The translations under genes were made by a program, and so were the position numbers. Of a DNA stretch of 64,000 bases, positions 1 through 10,039 are shown in pieces; position 1 is the first letter of the stretch; every line of letters begins with the position of its first letter. The stretch is from Solirubrobacterales bacterium. GTDB lineage: Bacteria > Actinomycetota > Thermoleophilia > Solirubrobacterales > 70-9. Location: the NCBI GenBank assembly GCA_025936755.1, contig JAICSS010000004.1, positions 62,001 to 126,000 of the forward strand. The letters run 5' to 3'. Below the pieces are notes generated by a model. That model ran no database searches. It was given only the letters and a program-made list of their open reading frames with translations, and was not told the origin of the DNA.

Positions 1-211
1 GATCGGCTTGCCGCCGGATCGCTATCGCCTGGGTGATGCCGTACAGGTCGCGGTGGTACTGCCAAAAAACAGAGTCCGGCAGGTTGCCATTCTCTTTGAT
101 GATGTCGCCGATCTCCCGCCAAATCTGGCGGTGGTGATGCAACGTGATGACTCCATTCTTAATCGGCTTGTCCAGCCAGCGCTGCCACTTCTCGATCCGT
201 TGATCGGCCAC
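1..211 (-). CDS. Hypothetical protein, 3' part beyond the window edge
   Basis: An open minus-strand frame begins with GTG at 211 and runs off the left edge. It encodes about 70 residues beginning MADQRIEKWQRWLDKPIKNG, followed by a helical stretch rich in His, Trp and Ile (HHHRQIWREIGDII) and then LPDSVFWQYHRDLYGITQA. An in-frame TAG lies three codons upstream, so GTG is the only reasonable start. Codon use is less GC-biased than in the housekeeping genes, which fits an accessory locus. I recall similar short hypothetical proteins in actinobacteria but can assign no function. The composition reads as protein-coding, not as a shadow frame, although a long plus-strand frame overlaps it. Confidence 0.6.
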   Translation of the reverse strand, partial: MADQRIEKWQRWLDKPIKNGVITLHHHRQIWREIGDIIKENGNLPDSVFWQYHRDLYGITQAIAIRRQAD

Positions 212-493
212 GCTAGGAGACTAAGGAAAGCAACGCGACTGGAGAACCAAGTAGGCCCGCCTAGCTTTGGACGCCGGGCGGGCCTCGTCAACGATCTTGG
301 GAGAAACCTGCGAATCGATTCTGTTTGGGCGGCCCAGAGCGCGTCTGGACCAAAGCTCACGGCTGTATCGGGTCTCTCGTCGGCCTCGGCCGTAACGGTG
401 GTTCGGGGGCCGCTTCGGCTTGTCCCGAGTCCGCCCTGCCACTTAAGCAGGAGGATCGGCGGCGAACCGCCACTGCTTTGCTTGCCCGTCTAT
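212..493. other. Non-coding gap with one hairpin
   Basis: No convincing gene is visible here. The only clear structure is a perfect 9-bp inverted repeat, AGGCCCGCC at 253-261 and GGCGGGCCT at 277-285, with a 15-nt loop. It lacks a T tract. It could terminate the hicAB transcript, which is read leftward and ends at 494. Confidence 0.4.
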
Positions 494-691
494 TCAGGCA
501 GCGACGTGCTCGCCAGCCGGAACGAAGTGCTCCAGCTTGGCTTCGTGCTCAAGCGCGAAGGGGATGCCCTCTTCGGCCAGCTTCACAACCTCCGCGTAGT
601 TGTCGCCGGCGGCGGACCAGCCCTCGACGTCGGGGGACTCGGCCCACCAGCCGTCGCTTTCGTGGTGATAGATGACGCGGACGATCTCCAT
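494..691 (-). CDS. hicB: HicB-family antitoxin (short)
   Basis: This 65-residue protein has the HicB partial RNase H-like pattern: a beta strand MEIVRVIYHHESDGWWAESP, then DVEGWSAAGDNYAEVVKLAEEGIPFALEH. HicB proteins neutralise the HicA mRNA interferase and usually autoregulate the operon. It lies 12 bp downstream of hicA on the same strand, giving the order toxin first, antitoxin second. It is at the short end of the family and has no added DNA-binding domain (no HTH or ribbon-helix-helix after the core), so repression may rely on the core fold or the HicA-HicB complex. Family assignment is by motif and neighbourhood. Confidence 0.8.
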   Translation of the reverse strand: MEIVRVIYHHESDGWWAESPDVEGWSAAGDNYAEVVKLAEEGIPFALEHEAKLEHFVPAGEHVAA

Positions 692-703
692 GGTTCCTCC
701 GAT

Positions 704-937
704 TCAGAGTAGCTTCCGGGCCTCGTCTTCGGCAAGCCCCACGTCACGGACAAGGATCTTGCGAACGAGGCCGGCCGGGATCGTCGCCTTGTCGTGAAAG
801 GCGAAGGTCAAGGGCGGGTAGGCCGGCGACTCCATCCGGCGATGCGAGCCGGACTGGCGGGCCACGCGGTAGCCGAGCGGCTTCCGTTCTAGGATCGCCA
901 GCAGCTGCTTGGCCTTCATCGACGGGAAGGGGCTCAC
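704..937 (-). CDS. hicA: HicA-family mRNA interferase toxin
   Basis: A 77-residue protein with the HicA double-stranded-RNA-binding-like fold: an N-terminal helix MKAKQLLAILERKPLGY, then the hallmark RQSGSHRRM containing the catalytic-type His, then a strand and the motif KATIPAGLVRKILVRDVGL. HicA cleaves mRNA and is held inactive by HicB, encoded immediately downstream. I keep the GTG start at 937 because many homologues begin M-x-P-x-P-S before the first helix. An internal ATG at 919 is the alternative. Neither start has a Shine-Dalgarno sequence. Upstream tandem repeats may serve as the operator. Confidence 0.85.
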   Translation of the reverse strand: MSPFPSMKAKQLLAILERKPLGYRVARQSGSHRRMESPAYPPLTFAFHDKATIPAGLVRKILVRDVGLAEDEARKLL

Positions 938-970
938 GGCAGCGCACCCTAGATCCGCCTTCGGACTCCT

Positions 971-1037
971 TGCCTCGTGCGCCAGTGGTGCGCCAGTGAG
1001 GCACCGAAATCACCGGAAACAGCCGGAGACAACCGGG
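971..1037. repeat. Tandem and helically phased repeats upstream of hicA
   Basis: Two perfect, abutting copies of GTGCGCCAGTG lie at 977-987 and 988-998, framed by the inverted repeat TGCCTC (971-976) and GAGGCA (998-1003). Just beyond, CCGG(A/G) recurs every 10 bp at 1013, 1023 and 1033. A repeat of 10-11 bp matches one helical turn, as expected for stacked protein-binding sites. The position 40-100 bp upstream of hicA suggests an operator region. No -10 or -35 is clear. Confidence 0.45.
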
Positions 1038-1098
1038 TTAGATAGAGAGGGCTACGCTCTCTTCCCGTGAGCCAGCTGACGATTGCCTGTGCTTAGGC

Positions 1099-2064
1099 AT
1101 GCGCAAGAGGATCGAGGTTTGGATGTGGGCGATCCCGGTGTTGCTCGCCAGCCTAGTCTTCTGGCCCATCTGGCTCGTTGTGATCGCGGGCGGCGCGGTC
1201 AGGTTTCTCGCCGGTGACTTCGTTGCCGGGCCCAGGCGGGCGAGGGATCCGAGCGGAGCAGGCACGGTGAACCTCCGCGCGTTGCCCCGCAGGGGAGGCG
1301 AAGCGCTCGTCGCGCGGATCGCGATCCGGAAATACGACCTCCTCGCCTACGCGGCGCTGGCGGCCGGCGTGCTGGCGGTGACCGCCCTCGCCTTCGTGAT
1401 CGATGGCAAGGGCCACGACCTCACCTCGATCGCGGGCGATGTGGAGGGCTTCGTCGCGATCGCCGGCCTCGTCCTCGGGCTACCGGCCCTCGCCTACGCG
1501 ATGGTCACCGACAGCACCGTCGAGCGCATCGAGGGCCAGCTGGGCAGAGACAGGAGCAAGGAGGTCGAAACCAGAATCGGGGCCCGACTCCACGATTTCG
1601 AGCAGGGTCTGCCTGGCCACACCGTCCAGGTCTTCCTGCCCGACCTCCAACAGACCCGCCTGCTCCCGGTCTACGATCCCGGCGACGACGGGCCGGACGA
1701 AGGCTGGGCGATCGACCGCAAGACGCCTCAGGCCCTGACCGGCTCGGCCTGGGTGGGACGGAACTATCTCTGGGGCGTCGCCGCCGACCTGAAGCAGGCG
1801 AAGCTTCGGCTCACCCCGGATCAGCTCGAGGAATACGAAGACCTGAAAGCGGTCGCCGCGGCGCCGGTGTTCGGCAAGGGCCACCTCGACCCTCTGGGCG
1901 TTCTCACGGTCTACAGCAAGAGCGACGACGGGACGATCGGAACCGAGGCATTCATCCAGAAGCACAAGGAGGCGGCGAAGTCGCTGTCCCGGATCATCGA
2001 CGACTACGTACCCGAAAGCGGACCCCTGAGCCAGCACGACCTCTCTTCACGACCTCGGCCCTAG
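1099..2064 (+). CDS. Membrane protein with C-terminal GAF-like domain
   Basis: 321 residues. Three hydrophobic segments are visible: about 9-35 (WAIPVLLASLVFWPIWLVV), about 80-101 and about 112-136. The soluble C-terminal half (about 160-300) has the look of a GAF sensory fold: VQVFLPDLQQTRLLPVYDP, then LTGSAWVGRNYLWGVAADL and a late strand DPLGVLTVYSKSDDGTI. GAF domains bind small ligands or mediate signalling, but no ligand residues can be read here. There is no output domain, so it may act through a partner. An AGAGAG/CTCTCT hairpin (1044-1062) lies upstream. The gene converges with, and overlaps by 18 bp, the next gene. Calling GAF is inference. Confidence 0.7.
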   Translation: MRKRIEVWMWAIPVLLASLVFWPIWLVVIAGGAVRFLAGDFVAGPRRARDPSGAGTVNLRALPRRGGEALVARIAIRKYDLLAYAALAAGVLAVTALAFVIDGKGHDLTSIAGDVEGFVAIAGLVLGLPALAYAMVTDSTVERIEGQLGRDRSKEVETRIGARLHDFEQGLPGHTVQVFLPDLQQTRLLPVYDPGDDGPDEGWAIDRKTPQALTGSAWVGRNYLWGVAADLKQAKLRLTPDQLEEYEDLKAVAAAPVFGKGHLDPLGVLTVYSKSDDGTIGTEAFIQKHKEAAKSLSRIIDDYVPESGPLSQHDLSSRPRP

Positions 2065-2664
2065 CTCTTCCTCCATCTCGGCCGCCAGCGCCGGATGCCG
2101 GTACGGCCCCTCCTCCCGCAGCGCCGCGATCACGTTCCGCCGCGTCTCCTCGTCCTTGTTCTGACTCAGCTTGCGCTTGAGCTCGAAGCGGTCGATCGGG
2201 ATGCGGAGGCCGACGGTGCCCTTGGCGATCGGGGCGGCGTACTCGGGCTCGAGGTGGGCGGGGTCGGCGAGGCGGCGCTCGAAGTGGTCGACCAGGCGGG
2301 TGAGGACGGCGAGGTTCTCGTCCTCCCCGAGGATCTGGGGGGTGCCGTGGAGGTGGGCGACCGTGAAGTTCCAGGTCGGGACCTTGCGCTCCTGCGGCGA
2401 GTACCAGCTCGGGGAGACGTAGCCGTGGTGGCCCTGGACGATGACCAGGACCCGGCCGCGGTCGATCTCGAGGACCTCGTCGTCGGGACGGCCGAGGTGG
2501 GTGAGCAGGGTGAGGCCGTCGGCCTCCTCGTCGAGCAGCAGCGGATAGTGGGAGGCGGCGAGCCCGGCGCCGGTCGTCGCCACCAGCGTCCCCCAGGGAT
2601 GCTCACGGACGAGCTGCCGCACCAGGTCCGGGTCGTCGGAGGCGAACAGCGGGTTGGGGCGCAT
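2047..2664 (-). CDS. PaiB-like FMN-binding protein
   Basis: 205 residues matching the PaiB family (FMN-binding negative transcriptional regulator, split-barrel flavin fold). Recognisable features are the N-terminal MRPNPLFASDDPDLVRQLV, the ASHYPLLLD strand, the block VQGHHGYVSPSWY typical of the family, VPTWNFTVAHLHGTP, and the C-terminal GTVGLRIPIDRFELKRKLSQ. Bacillus PaiB is linked to repression of sporulation and protease genes, but most homologues are of unknown role and are likely flavin or heme-type small-molecule enzymes. Length is typical. Its 3' end overlaps the convergent GAF-like gene by 18 bp. Confidence 0.85.
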   Translation of the reverse strand: MRPNPLFASDDPDLVRQLVREHPWGTLVATTGAGLAASHYPLLLDEEADGLTLLTHLGRPDDEVLEIDRGRVLVIVQGHHGYVSPSWYSPQERKVPTWNFTVAHLHGTPQILGEDENLAVLTRLVDHFERRLADPAHLEPEYAAPIAKGTVGLRIPIDRFELKRKLSQNKDEETRRNVIAALREEGPYRHPALAAEMEEELGPRS

Positions 2665-2728
2665 GGGGCATCTTCCCAGCCTCAGCGAGAGGCCGCGCAG
2701 GATGCACGCGGCCTCTCTTCGCGCACCT

Positions 2729-3103
2729 TCAACGCGGGTAGAGCCGGTTGACGACCGCCGGGTCGCCGAGCTGGTCGAAGGCGATCAGCTTGCCCTCGCC
2801 GTCGAAGGTGAGGACGTCGGCGGCCTCGGCGGCTTCGCCGTCGAGGGTTACCGTGGTCAGGACCACGACTTTGTCGCCCTCGGCGACGAAGTCGTGGGGG
2901 TCGGTTTTGAGCCCTTTCTCGGCCAGCTTGGCCCAGAGGGACACAATCTCTTCCTTGCCTCTGTAGGTACCGCTGAGGGAGCTGTCGCCACGGGCCGTCC
3001 AGACGACGCCGTCGTCCATGTTCTCCATCGCGCCGGCGGCGTCGCCGGCGGCGAAGGCACGGTAGGCGGCTTCAGCCGATTCCTTGTTTGCCTGCGCGCT
3101 CAT
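2729..3103 (-). CDS. SnoaL-like / NTF2-fold protein
   Basis: 124 residues with the cone-shaped NTF2/SnoaL fold: an N-terminal helix ANKESAEAAYRAFAAGDA, then MDDGVVWTARGDSSLSGTY, KEEIVSLWAKLAEKG and a curved sheet DPHDFVAEGDKVVVLTTVTL. SnoaL-like proteins include cyclases, isomerases and many uncharacterised ketosteroid-isomerase-like proteins. No catalytic Asp/His set is clear enough to name a reaction. The ATG at 3103 is chosen because it follows AAAGGAGG with 5-nt spacing. The frame extends 62 codons upstream but that part has no coding character. Confidence 0.8.
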   Translation of the reverse strand: MSAQANKESAEAAYRAFAAGDAAGAMENMDDGVVWTARGDSSLSGTYRGKEEIVSLWAKLAEKGLKTDPHDFVAEGDKVVVLTTVTLDGEAAEAADVLTFDGEGKLIAFDQLGDPAVVNRLYPR

Positions 3104-3131
3104 GTGAACCTCCTTTGCGCTTGCACCGACG

Positions 3132-4649
3132 CTAAACCCGCGTGCTCGCAAAAGGCAAAGGCCACCGCGGCCCAAACAGCCGGGTTCCTTTGTGCAGATG
3201 GGGATTGGCCGCTCTGGCGTTGATGCAGGGCTCGCCGGGCGCGGCGTTAGCGCAAGAGGGAGCGGGCGAGCGCTCGGTCCGAGCCCCAACCCGGAAGTGA
3301 AAGGTGGCAGGCGGCCCCTTGACTCCGCCCGCGCCGATCGCCCGCACCCGGAAAAAGGTCTTGCCCCTGCGGACCCGGTAGCGCCTCGGCGAGGTGCAGG
3401 CTCGGTAGCGATGGCCCTGCAGCTTGCACTGGAAGCGAACGACCTTGCCGATCCCGCGGAAGCGAAAGGTGACCTTGGACCCGCCCTTCTTCACGTCGAC
3501 CCGTTTCGCCGGGTGGCGGGTGATCACGACGCGCGGGCGCTTGCCGTCGCCGCCCGGCGACTGTGGCTTCTCGACGGCGAAGGGATCGGTCGAGGTCATC
3601 ACCTGGTAACGCTGGCCGGCGGCGGCGCAGAAGGAGGCGGTCGGGCAGGAGATCCCGAACATCGCGTTGCCGTCGTCGCCCCCGAACGGGATCACGTTCT
3701 GGAACGACCACGACCCTTCTCCCCCGTCGGGATCGGTGGAGGCGAGGACGTCGCCGTTGTCGTCGACCGCGACGCAGGCGGATATCGCAGGGCAGGAGAC
3801 GCCGGTGACCGGCAGGCCGGTGCCGGCATCGAAGGCCTTCCAGCCGCCCGCGCTGCCCGGGGCCGAGGCGGTGAGGATCCTGCCGGCGTTGCCGGTTACG
3901 CAGAGGCCGGCCCCGGGGCAGGAGATTCCGTTGAGTGAGCTTTCGCCGCCCGGCGCACCCAGCGAGCGCCAGGCGTCCGCGCCCCCGGAGGGGTCGTCGC
4001 TGGCGACGATCTGGCCTTCGTTGCCGACCGCGACGCAGAAGCTCGGCGACGGGCACGAGACGCCGCGCAGGTCGACCGGCTGCGCCAGCTGGGTGACCGC
4101 CCAGGCCGAGCTGTCGCCGGTCGGGTTCGAGGAGGTGAGCACCTTGCCGCCATAGCCGACGACGACGCAAAAGGAGACCGCCGGGCAGGAGACCCCGAGC
4201 ATGTGGATGTTCGGGCCGCTTTCGGCCTCCTTGACGACCTTGAAGGTGGAGGGCCCGCCGGCGGGGTCGGTACTGGTGTAGAAGCGGCCGTCGAGGCTGG
4301 CGGCGACGCAGAGGCCGGCGGTGGGACAGGCGATGCCGCGGATCTGGCCGCCGCCGTAGGTCGCTTCGCCTTCGACCCCGGGAAGATCGACCCCTCCCCC
4401 GGGCTTGCCGATCTTCCAGGCCGAGGCGCCGCCGGTCGGGTCGGTGGAGACGGCAATCGCGCTGTTGCCGCCGACCGCGACGCAAAGGGAGGAGCTGGGG
4501 CAGGACATCCCGTAGAAGGAGGCGTTCACTCCCCCGGCGGGCAGCTGCACCACGGACCACTCCGAGGCGTTCGCCGCGCCCGGAGCCAACCCGGCAAGAA
4601 CCAGCGCGAGCAGGCCCGCCGCCGCAAGTCGTCTTCCCCCCAGCCTCAT
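3132..4649 (-). CDS. Secreted seven-repeat (propeller-like) protein
   Basis: About 505 residues with a signal peptide (MRLGGRRLAAAGLLALVLAG, cleavage near ANA-SEW). It contains seven copies of a roughly 46-residue repeat, each starting with (S/A)CP followed by four residues and a second Cys, then a short strand and (T/A)S(T/D)DPxGG, e.g. SCPSSSLCVAVGG. Seven repeats suggest a seven-bladed beta-propeller with one disulfide per blade. A basic linker (about 365-395) leads to an Ig-like domain (VTFRFRGIGKVVRFQCKLQG). The last roughly 45 residues are low-complexity and may be spurious. The ATG at 4649 follows GAGGTGG and is preferred over an in-frame TTG at 4661. Function is unknown; a surface binding role is inferred. 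Confidence 0.8.
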   Translation of the reverse strand: MRLGGRRLAAAGLLALVLAGLAPGAANASEWSVVQLPAGGVNASFYGMSCPSSSLCVAVGGNSAIAVSTDPTGGASAWKIGKPGGGVDLPGVEGEATYGGGQIRGIACPTAGLCVAASLDGRFYTSTDPAGGPSTFKVVKEAESGPNIHMLGVSCPAVSFCVVVGYGGKVLTSSNPTGDSSAWAVTQLAQPVDLRGVSCPSPSFCVAVGNEGQIVASDDPSGGADAWRSLGAPGGESSLNGISCPGAGLCVTGNAGRILTASAPGSAGGWKAFDAGTGLPVTGVSCPAISACVAVDDNGDVLASTDPDGGEGSWSFQNVIPFGGDDGNAMFGISCPTASFCAAAGQRYQVMTSTDPFAVEKPQSPGGDGKRPRVVITRHPAKRVDVKKGGSKVTFRFRGIGKVVRFQCKLQGHRYRACTSPRRYRVRRGKTFFRVRAIGAGGVKGPPATFHFRVGARTERSPAPSCANAAPGEPCINARAANPHLHKGTRLFGPRWPLPFASTRV

Positions 4650-4667
4650 CGACAACGACAACCCACC

Positions 4668-5222
4668 TCAGCCGAGCTGGTTGCGGTCCTGCCCCCACTC
4701 CGTCTCCAGCAGCCCGTAGACGACGCTGTCGAGGTAGCGGCCGCCGACCAGCTCGGCCTCGCGCAGGAGCGCTTCCTCGCGGAAGCCGAGGCGCTCGGGG
4801 ATCGCCCGGCTGCGGGCGTTCTCCCGCGCGCACTGGATCTCGAGCCGGTGCAGCTCCCACTCGTAGAAGACGTGGTCGAGCAGGGCGTTGACGGTCGTGG
4901 TCATCGTCCCCCGCCCCTGCGCGTCGGCGGCCAGCCAGTAGCCGAGGCTGGTGTTGCGGTTGACCCAGTCGATCGCGTGGAAGCCGACGACGCCGACGAT
5001 CTCGCCGTCGGGTTCGACCGCCGCCTGGAAGCCGTCGTCGCGGATGATCTGCTCCTCGGCCTCGGCGAGGAAGCGCTCGGTCCCCTCGCGGTCCTGACCC
5101 GCCGCCCAGGGCATCCACCGCGCCAGGTGCTCGCGGTTGCGCTCGACCAGCGCCTGCAGCTCGTCCGCGTCCTCGATCTCCAGCGGCCGCACGCCGAGCG
5201 AGTCGAGCCGCGGCGAGAGCAT
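4668..5222 (-). CDS. GNAT acetyltransferase, RimJ/RimL-like
   Basis: 184 residues with a complete GNAT fold: LGVRPLEIEDADELQALVER at the N-terminus, GEIVGVVGFHAID, the acetyl-CoA-binding motif A region AADAQGRGTMTTTVNALLDH, and LHRLEIQCARENARSRAIPERLGF, which resembles ribosomal-protein N-acetyltransferases and related small-molecule acetylases. The substrate cannot be read from sequence. Its ATG overlaps the TGA of the upstream TetR-family gene (TGATG), so the two are almost certainly translated together. It may therefore belong to the transcription unit that starts at alkB. Confidence 0.85.
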   Translation of the reverse strand: MLSPRLDSLGVRPLEIEDADELQALVERNREHLARWMPWAAGQDREGTERFLAEAEEQIIRDDGFQAAVEPDGEIVGVVGFHAIDWVNRNTSLGYWLAADAQGRGTMTTTVNALLDHVFYEWELHRLEIQCARENARSRAIPERLGFREEALLREAELVGGRYLDSVVYGLLETEWGQDRNQLG

Positions 5223-5833
5223 CACGGCGCGCTGGACCCGAGGGCCTTGTCGATGAACGGCCCCATCAGCTCGGAAACCGCGCGCGCCGCCGCCTCCGCC
5301 GACTCGCCCGGCGTCGTCACGTAGCTGATCGAGATCCGCACCAGCGTCTCGGCCAGCAGCCCTACGTCCGGCTCCGGCGCCTCCGGCCAAACATCTTCGA
5401 TCACCGCGGTCAGCCGCGCGGCCGCCCACTGGACCACCGGCAGCCCCTGGGTGGTGACGAAGGGGAGCATGCCGCCGGTGCCGTCGTCGCTGAGGAGGAT
5501 GCTGATCAGCGGGTCCTCGCCGGCGGTGCGAAGGAAGTGCTCGAGCGCCGCCAGGATCGCCGCGCGGGGATCGTCGGTGTGCTCGAGAACCGCCTTTTCG
5601 ACGTCGTCCATGAAGCGTTCGGCCTCGTGGATGACGAAGGCGAAGCCGAACTCGTTGCGGTTGCCGAACTCGTTGTAGAGGGTCTGGCGGCTGACGCCGG
5701 CGCCGCTGGCGATGTCGGCCATCGTGATCTCCGACCACGGCTGGCTGGCCAGCTGCTCCCGGGCGGCGTCGAAGACGGTTTGGCGCAGCAGCTCCCGCGC
5801 CGCCTCCTGATAAGGGGTCCTCCCGTTCGACAT
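5222..5833 (-). CDS. TetR-family regulator of the alkane operon
   Basis: 203 residues. The N-terminal HTH is clear: SEITMADIASGAGVSRQTLY, followed by NEFGNRNEFGFAFVIHEAER, as in TetR/AcrR regulators. The C-terminal all-helical domain would bind an inducer. The gene lies downstream of alkB and rubredoxin on the same strand, the arrangement known for TetR regulators (AlkU/AlkX type) of actinobacterial alkB operons. Repression of alkB and relief by fatty acid or alkane metabolites is inferred from that context. A perfect palindrome in the alkB promoter is the obvious operator candidate. Confidence 0.85.
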   Translation of the reverse strand: MSNGRTPYQEAARELLRQTVFDAAREQLASQPWSEITMADIASGAGVSRQTLYNEFGNRNEFGFAFVIHEAERFMDDVEKAVLEHTDDPRAAILAALEHFLRTAGEDPLISILLSDDGTGGMLPFVTTQGLPVVQWAAARLTAVIEDVWPEAPEPDVGLLAETLVRISISYVTTPGESAEAAARAVSELMGPFIDKALGSSAP

Positions 5834-5859
5834 CCCCCCTATCGTGCCAGCGGCGGCAG

Positions 5860-6033
5860 TCAGGCGTCGCCCGAGACCGGTTCGAAATCGATCTTGTCGC
5901 GAACGCCGCAGTCGGGACAGGCCCAGTCGTCCGGCACCTCGCTGAACGGCGTCCCCGGCGGGAAGCCCTCGCGCGGGTGGCCGGCCTCCTCGTCGAAGAC
6001 GTAGCCGCAGCTGGGGCAGCGCCAGGCGCTCAC
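5860..6033 (-). CDS. rubA: Rubredoxin
   Basis: 57 residues with both iron-binding pairs, [15 protein letters not shown] and WACPDCGV, plus the [13 protein letters not shown] signature. Rubredoxins carry one Fe in a Cys4 site and, in this context, pass electrons from a reductase to the AlkB diiron centre. The GTG start overlaps the alkB stop codon (GTGA), so the two proteins are translationally coupled. Some actinobacteria fuse AlkB and rubredoxin; here they remain separate but touching. No rubredoxin reductase is encoded nearby, so one must come from elsewhere in the genome. Confidence 0.95.
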   Translation of the reverse strand: MSAWRCPSCGYVFDEEAGHPREGFPPGTPFSEVPDDWACPDCGVRDKIDFEPVSGDA

Positions 6034-7232
6034 GCCGCCGGCCGCCCGTAGCGGTCCAGCACCCGGCCGAGCCGCCGCGGCTGGATGTTGCATCTGGTCA
6101 CGTCGCCGCCGTAGTGGTCGAGCAGCCGCGGGTCCATCACCCGGCGCCAGAGCGGCGGGAACCAGGCGAGGACGATCATCCCCGCGTAGCCGGTCGGCAG
6201 CTGCGGAGCCTCGTCGACGTGGCGCAGGGCCTGGTAGCGGCGGGTCGGGTTGGCGTGATGGTCGGAGTGGCGCTGCAGGTGGTAGAGGAGCACGTTGGAG
6301 GCGACGTTGTTGCTGTTCCAGCTGTGCTCGGGCCGGCAGCGCTCGTAGCGCCCGTCCTCGCGCTTCTGCCGCAGCAGGCCGTAGTGCTCGAGGTAGTTGA
6401 CGACCTCCAGCAGCGAGAACCCGATCAGCGCCTGGACCAGCAAATAGGGCAGGACGACCGCGCCGAAGACGATTCCGAGGCCGGCGAAGAGGACGATCGT
6501 CATCGCCCAGGCGCCGAGGATGTCGTTGCGAAAGCCCCAGTGGGATTGGCCGAGGCGGTCGAGGCGGGCGGTCTCGATCTCCCAGGCCGAGCGGACGCTG
6601 CCGCTGACGGTGCGCGGGAGGAAGGCCCAGAAGCCCTCCCCCAGACGCGAGCTGGCGGGGTCCTCGGGGGTCGCGACCTTGACGTGGTGGCCGCGGTTGT
6701 GCTCGATGAAGAAGTGGCCGTAGCCGGTCTGGGCGAGGGCGACCCGGCTCAACCACTTCTCCGAGCTGGCGCGCTTGTGGCCGAGCTCGTGGGCGGTGTT
6801 GATCGCGATCCCCCCGACCACGCCCATCGTCAGCGCCAGCCCGATCGATTCGACCAGGCCCAGGTCGCCGTTCGACCACATCCAGCAGGCGAAGGCGAGC
6901 CCGGCGTACTGGATCGGGATGAAGAGGTAGGTGCACCAGCGGTAGTAGCGGTCCTGCTCGAGGAACTTGAGGACGCTGTCGGGCGGGTTGACCGAGTCCC
7001 TGCCGATCACCATGTCGAGCAGCGGGAAGGCGACGAAGACGAGGACCGGGCCGAGGAACCACATGCCGCCGAAGCCGGTCAGCCAGACCCAGAAGGCGGC
7101 GAGGAACGGCGAGAGCGGGACGATGATCCCGAGCAGCCAGGCGTAGCGCTTCCCGTCGGTCCATTCCGCCGGGTTGACCTCGACGTGGTCGTGGTGGTGA
7201 TGGTGATGAACGTGCTCCGCGTGCGCCTCCAC
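6030..7232 (-). CDS. alkB: Alkane 1-monooxygenase (AlkB)
   Basis: 400-residue integral-membrane non-heme diiron hydroxylase that converts medium-chain n-alkanes to 1-alkanols. All His-rich boxes of the AlkB branch of membrane desaturases/hydroxylases are present: HELGHK, EHNRGHH, the AlkB-specific NYLEHYGL and LQRHSDHH. At least six hydrophobic segments flank them. The N-terminus is unusual, with six consecutive His inside [16 protein letters not shown] before the first membrane segment. It heads an operon with rubredoxin and a TetR regulator and is preceded by a promoter with an embedded palindrome. Alkane chain length cannot be predicted from sequence by eye. Confidence 0.96.
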   Translation of the reverse strand: MEAHAEHVHHHHHHDHVEVNPAEWTDGKRYAWLLGIIVPLSPFLAAFWVWLTGFGGMWFLGPVLVFVAFPLLDMVIGRDSVNPPDSVLKFLEQDRYYRWCTYLFIPIQYAGLAFACWMWSNGDLGLVESIGLALTMGVVGGIAINTAHELGHKRASSEKWLSRVALAQTGYGHFFIEHNRGHHVKVATPEDPASSRLGEGFWAFLPRTVSGSVRSAWEIETARLDRLGQSHWGFRNDILGAWAMTIVLFAGLGIVFGAVVLPYLLVQALIGFSLLEVVNYLEHYGLLRQKREDGRYERCRPEHSWNSNNVASNVLLYHLQRHSDHHANPTRRYQALRHVDEAPQLPTGYAGMIVLAWFPPLWRRVMDPRLLDHYGGDVTRCNIQPRRLGRVLDRYGRPAA

Positions 7233-7267
7233 AGCCCCTCCTTGTCAATAGCCCCCGGGTCGTCGCG

Positions 7268-7296
7268 TATCTTTACATAGATCCCGGATCTGTCAA
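7268..7296 (-). promoter_or_regulatory. alkB promoter with embedded TetR-type palindrome
   Basis: Reading leftward, TTGACA (7296-7291) is followed by an AT-rich -10 region (TAAAGATA, about 7275-7268). Between them, and touching the -35, lies the perfect 6-1-6 palindrome AGATCC-C-GGATCT at 7279-7291. A repressor bound there would block RNA polymerase. The alkB gene has a Shine-Dalgarno-like AAGGAGG before its ATG. The site is seen directly; its use by the TetR protein encoded in the operon is inferred. Confidence 0.6.
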
Positions 7297-7363
7297 GTGC
7301 GGCTACAGGGCAGCGCAAATTGTCCGCGGCCGCAGCCGCAGAACTCGCAGGGAGGAAGCCGCT

Positions 7364-7591
7364 CTAGATCTTCAGCAGCAGGATCGTGTTCAGCACGAAG
7401 AGGACGCTGAAGAAGACCGTGGCGCGGTCGAGGTTGCGCTCCACCATCGAGCCGCCGCCGAGGCCGCTGCCGCCGGCGCCGCCGATGCCGAAGGCGCCCG
7501 AGAGGCCCGCGTCTTTCCCCGAGTGCAGGAGCACGAGGAAGATCACGACGATGGCGATGATCACCTGGATGGCGGCGAAGAACACGTACAT
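7364..7591 (-). CDS. secG: Protein translocase subunit SecG
   Basis: 75 residues with the SecG layout: a first membrane helix (about 3-23, FFAAIQVIIAIVVIFLVLL), the conserved HSGKDAGLSGAFG loop, a Gly-rich linker and a second helix (about 56-74). SecG associates with SecY and SecE and assists protein export. In many actinobacteria secG follows tpiA; here it sits beside ccmF, away from the glycolytic cluster at 31-36 kb. Length and motif order are normal. Confidence 0.93.
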   Translation of the reverse strand: MYVFFAAIQVIIAIVVIFLVLLHSGKDAGLSGAFGIGGAGGSGLGGGSMVERNLDRATVFFSVLFVLNTILLLKI

Positions 7592-7603
7592 GGTGGAGAA
7601 AGT

Positions 7604-10031
<2,428 letters not shown>

Positions 10032-10039
<8 letters not shown>

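Noticed and set aside
8-712. 234-codon plus-strand frame at the left edge
   Set aside because: It lies opposite HicB and the partial hypothetical gene, both of which look more protein-like; no domain is visible in it.
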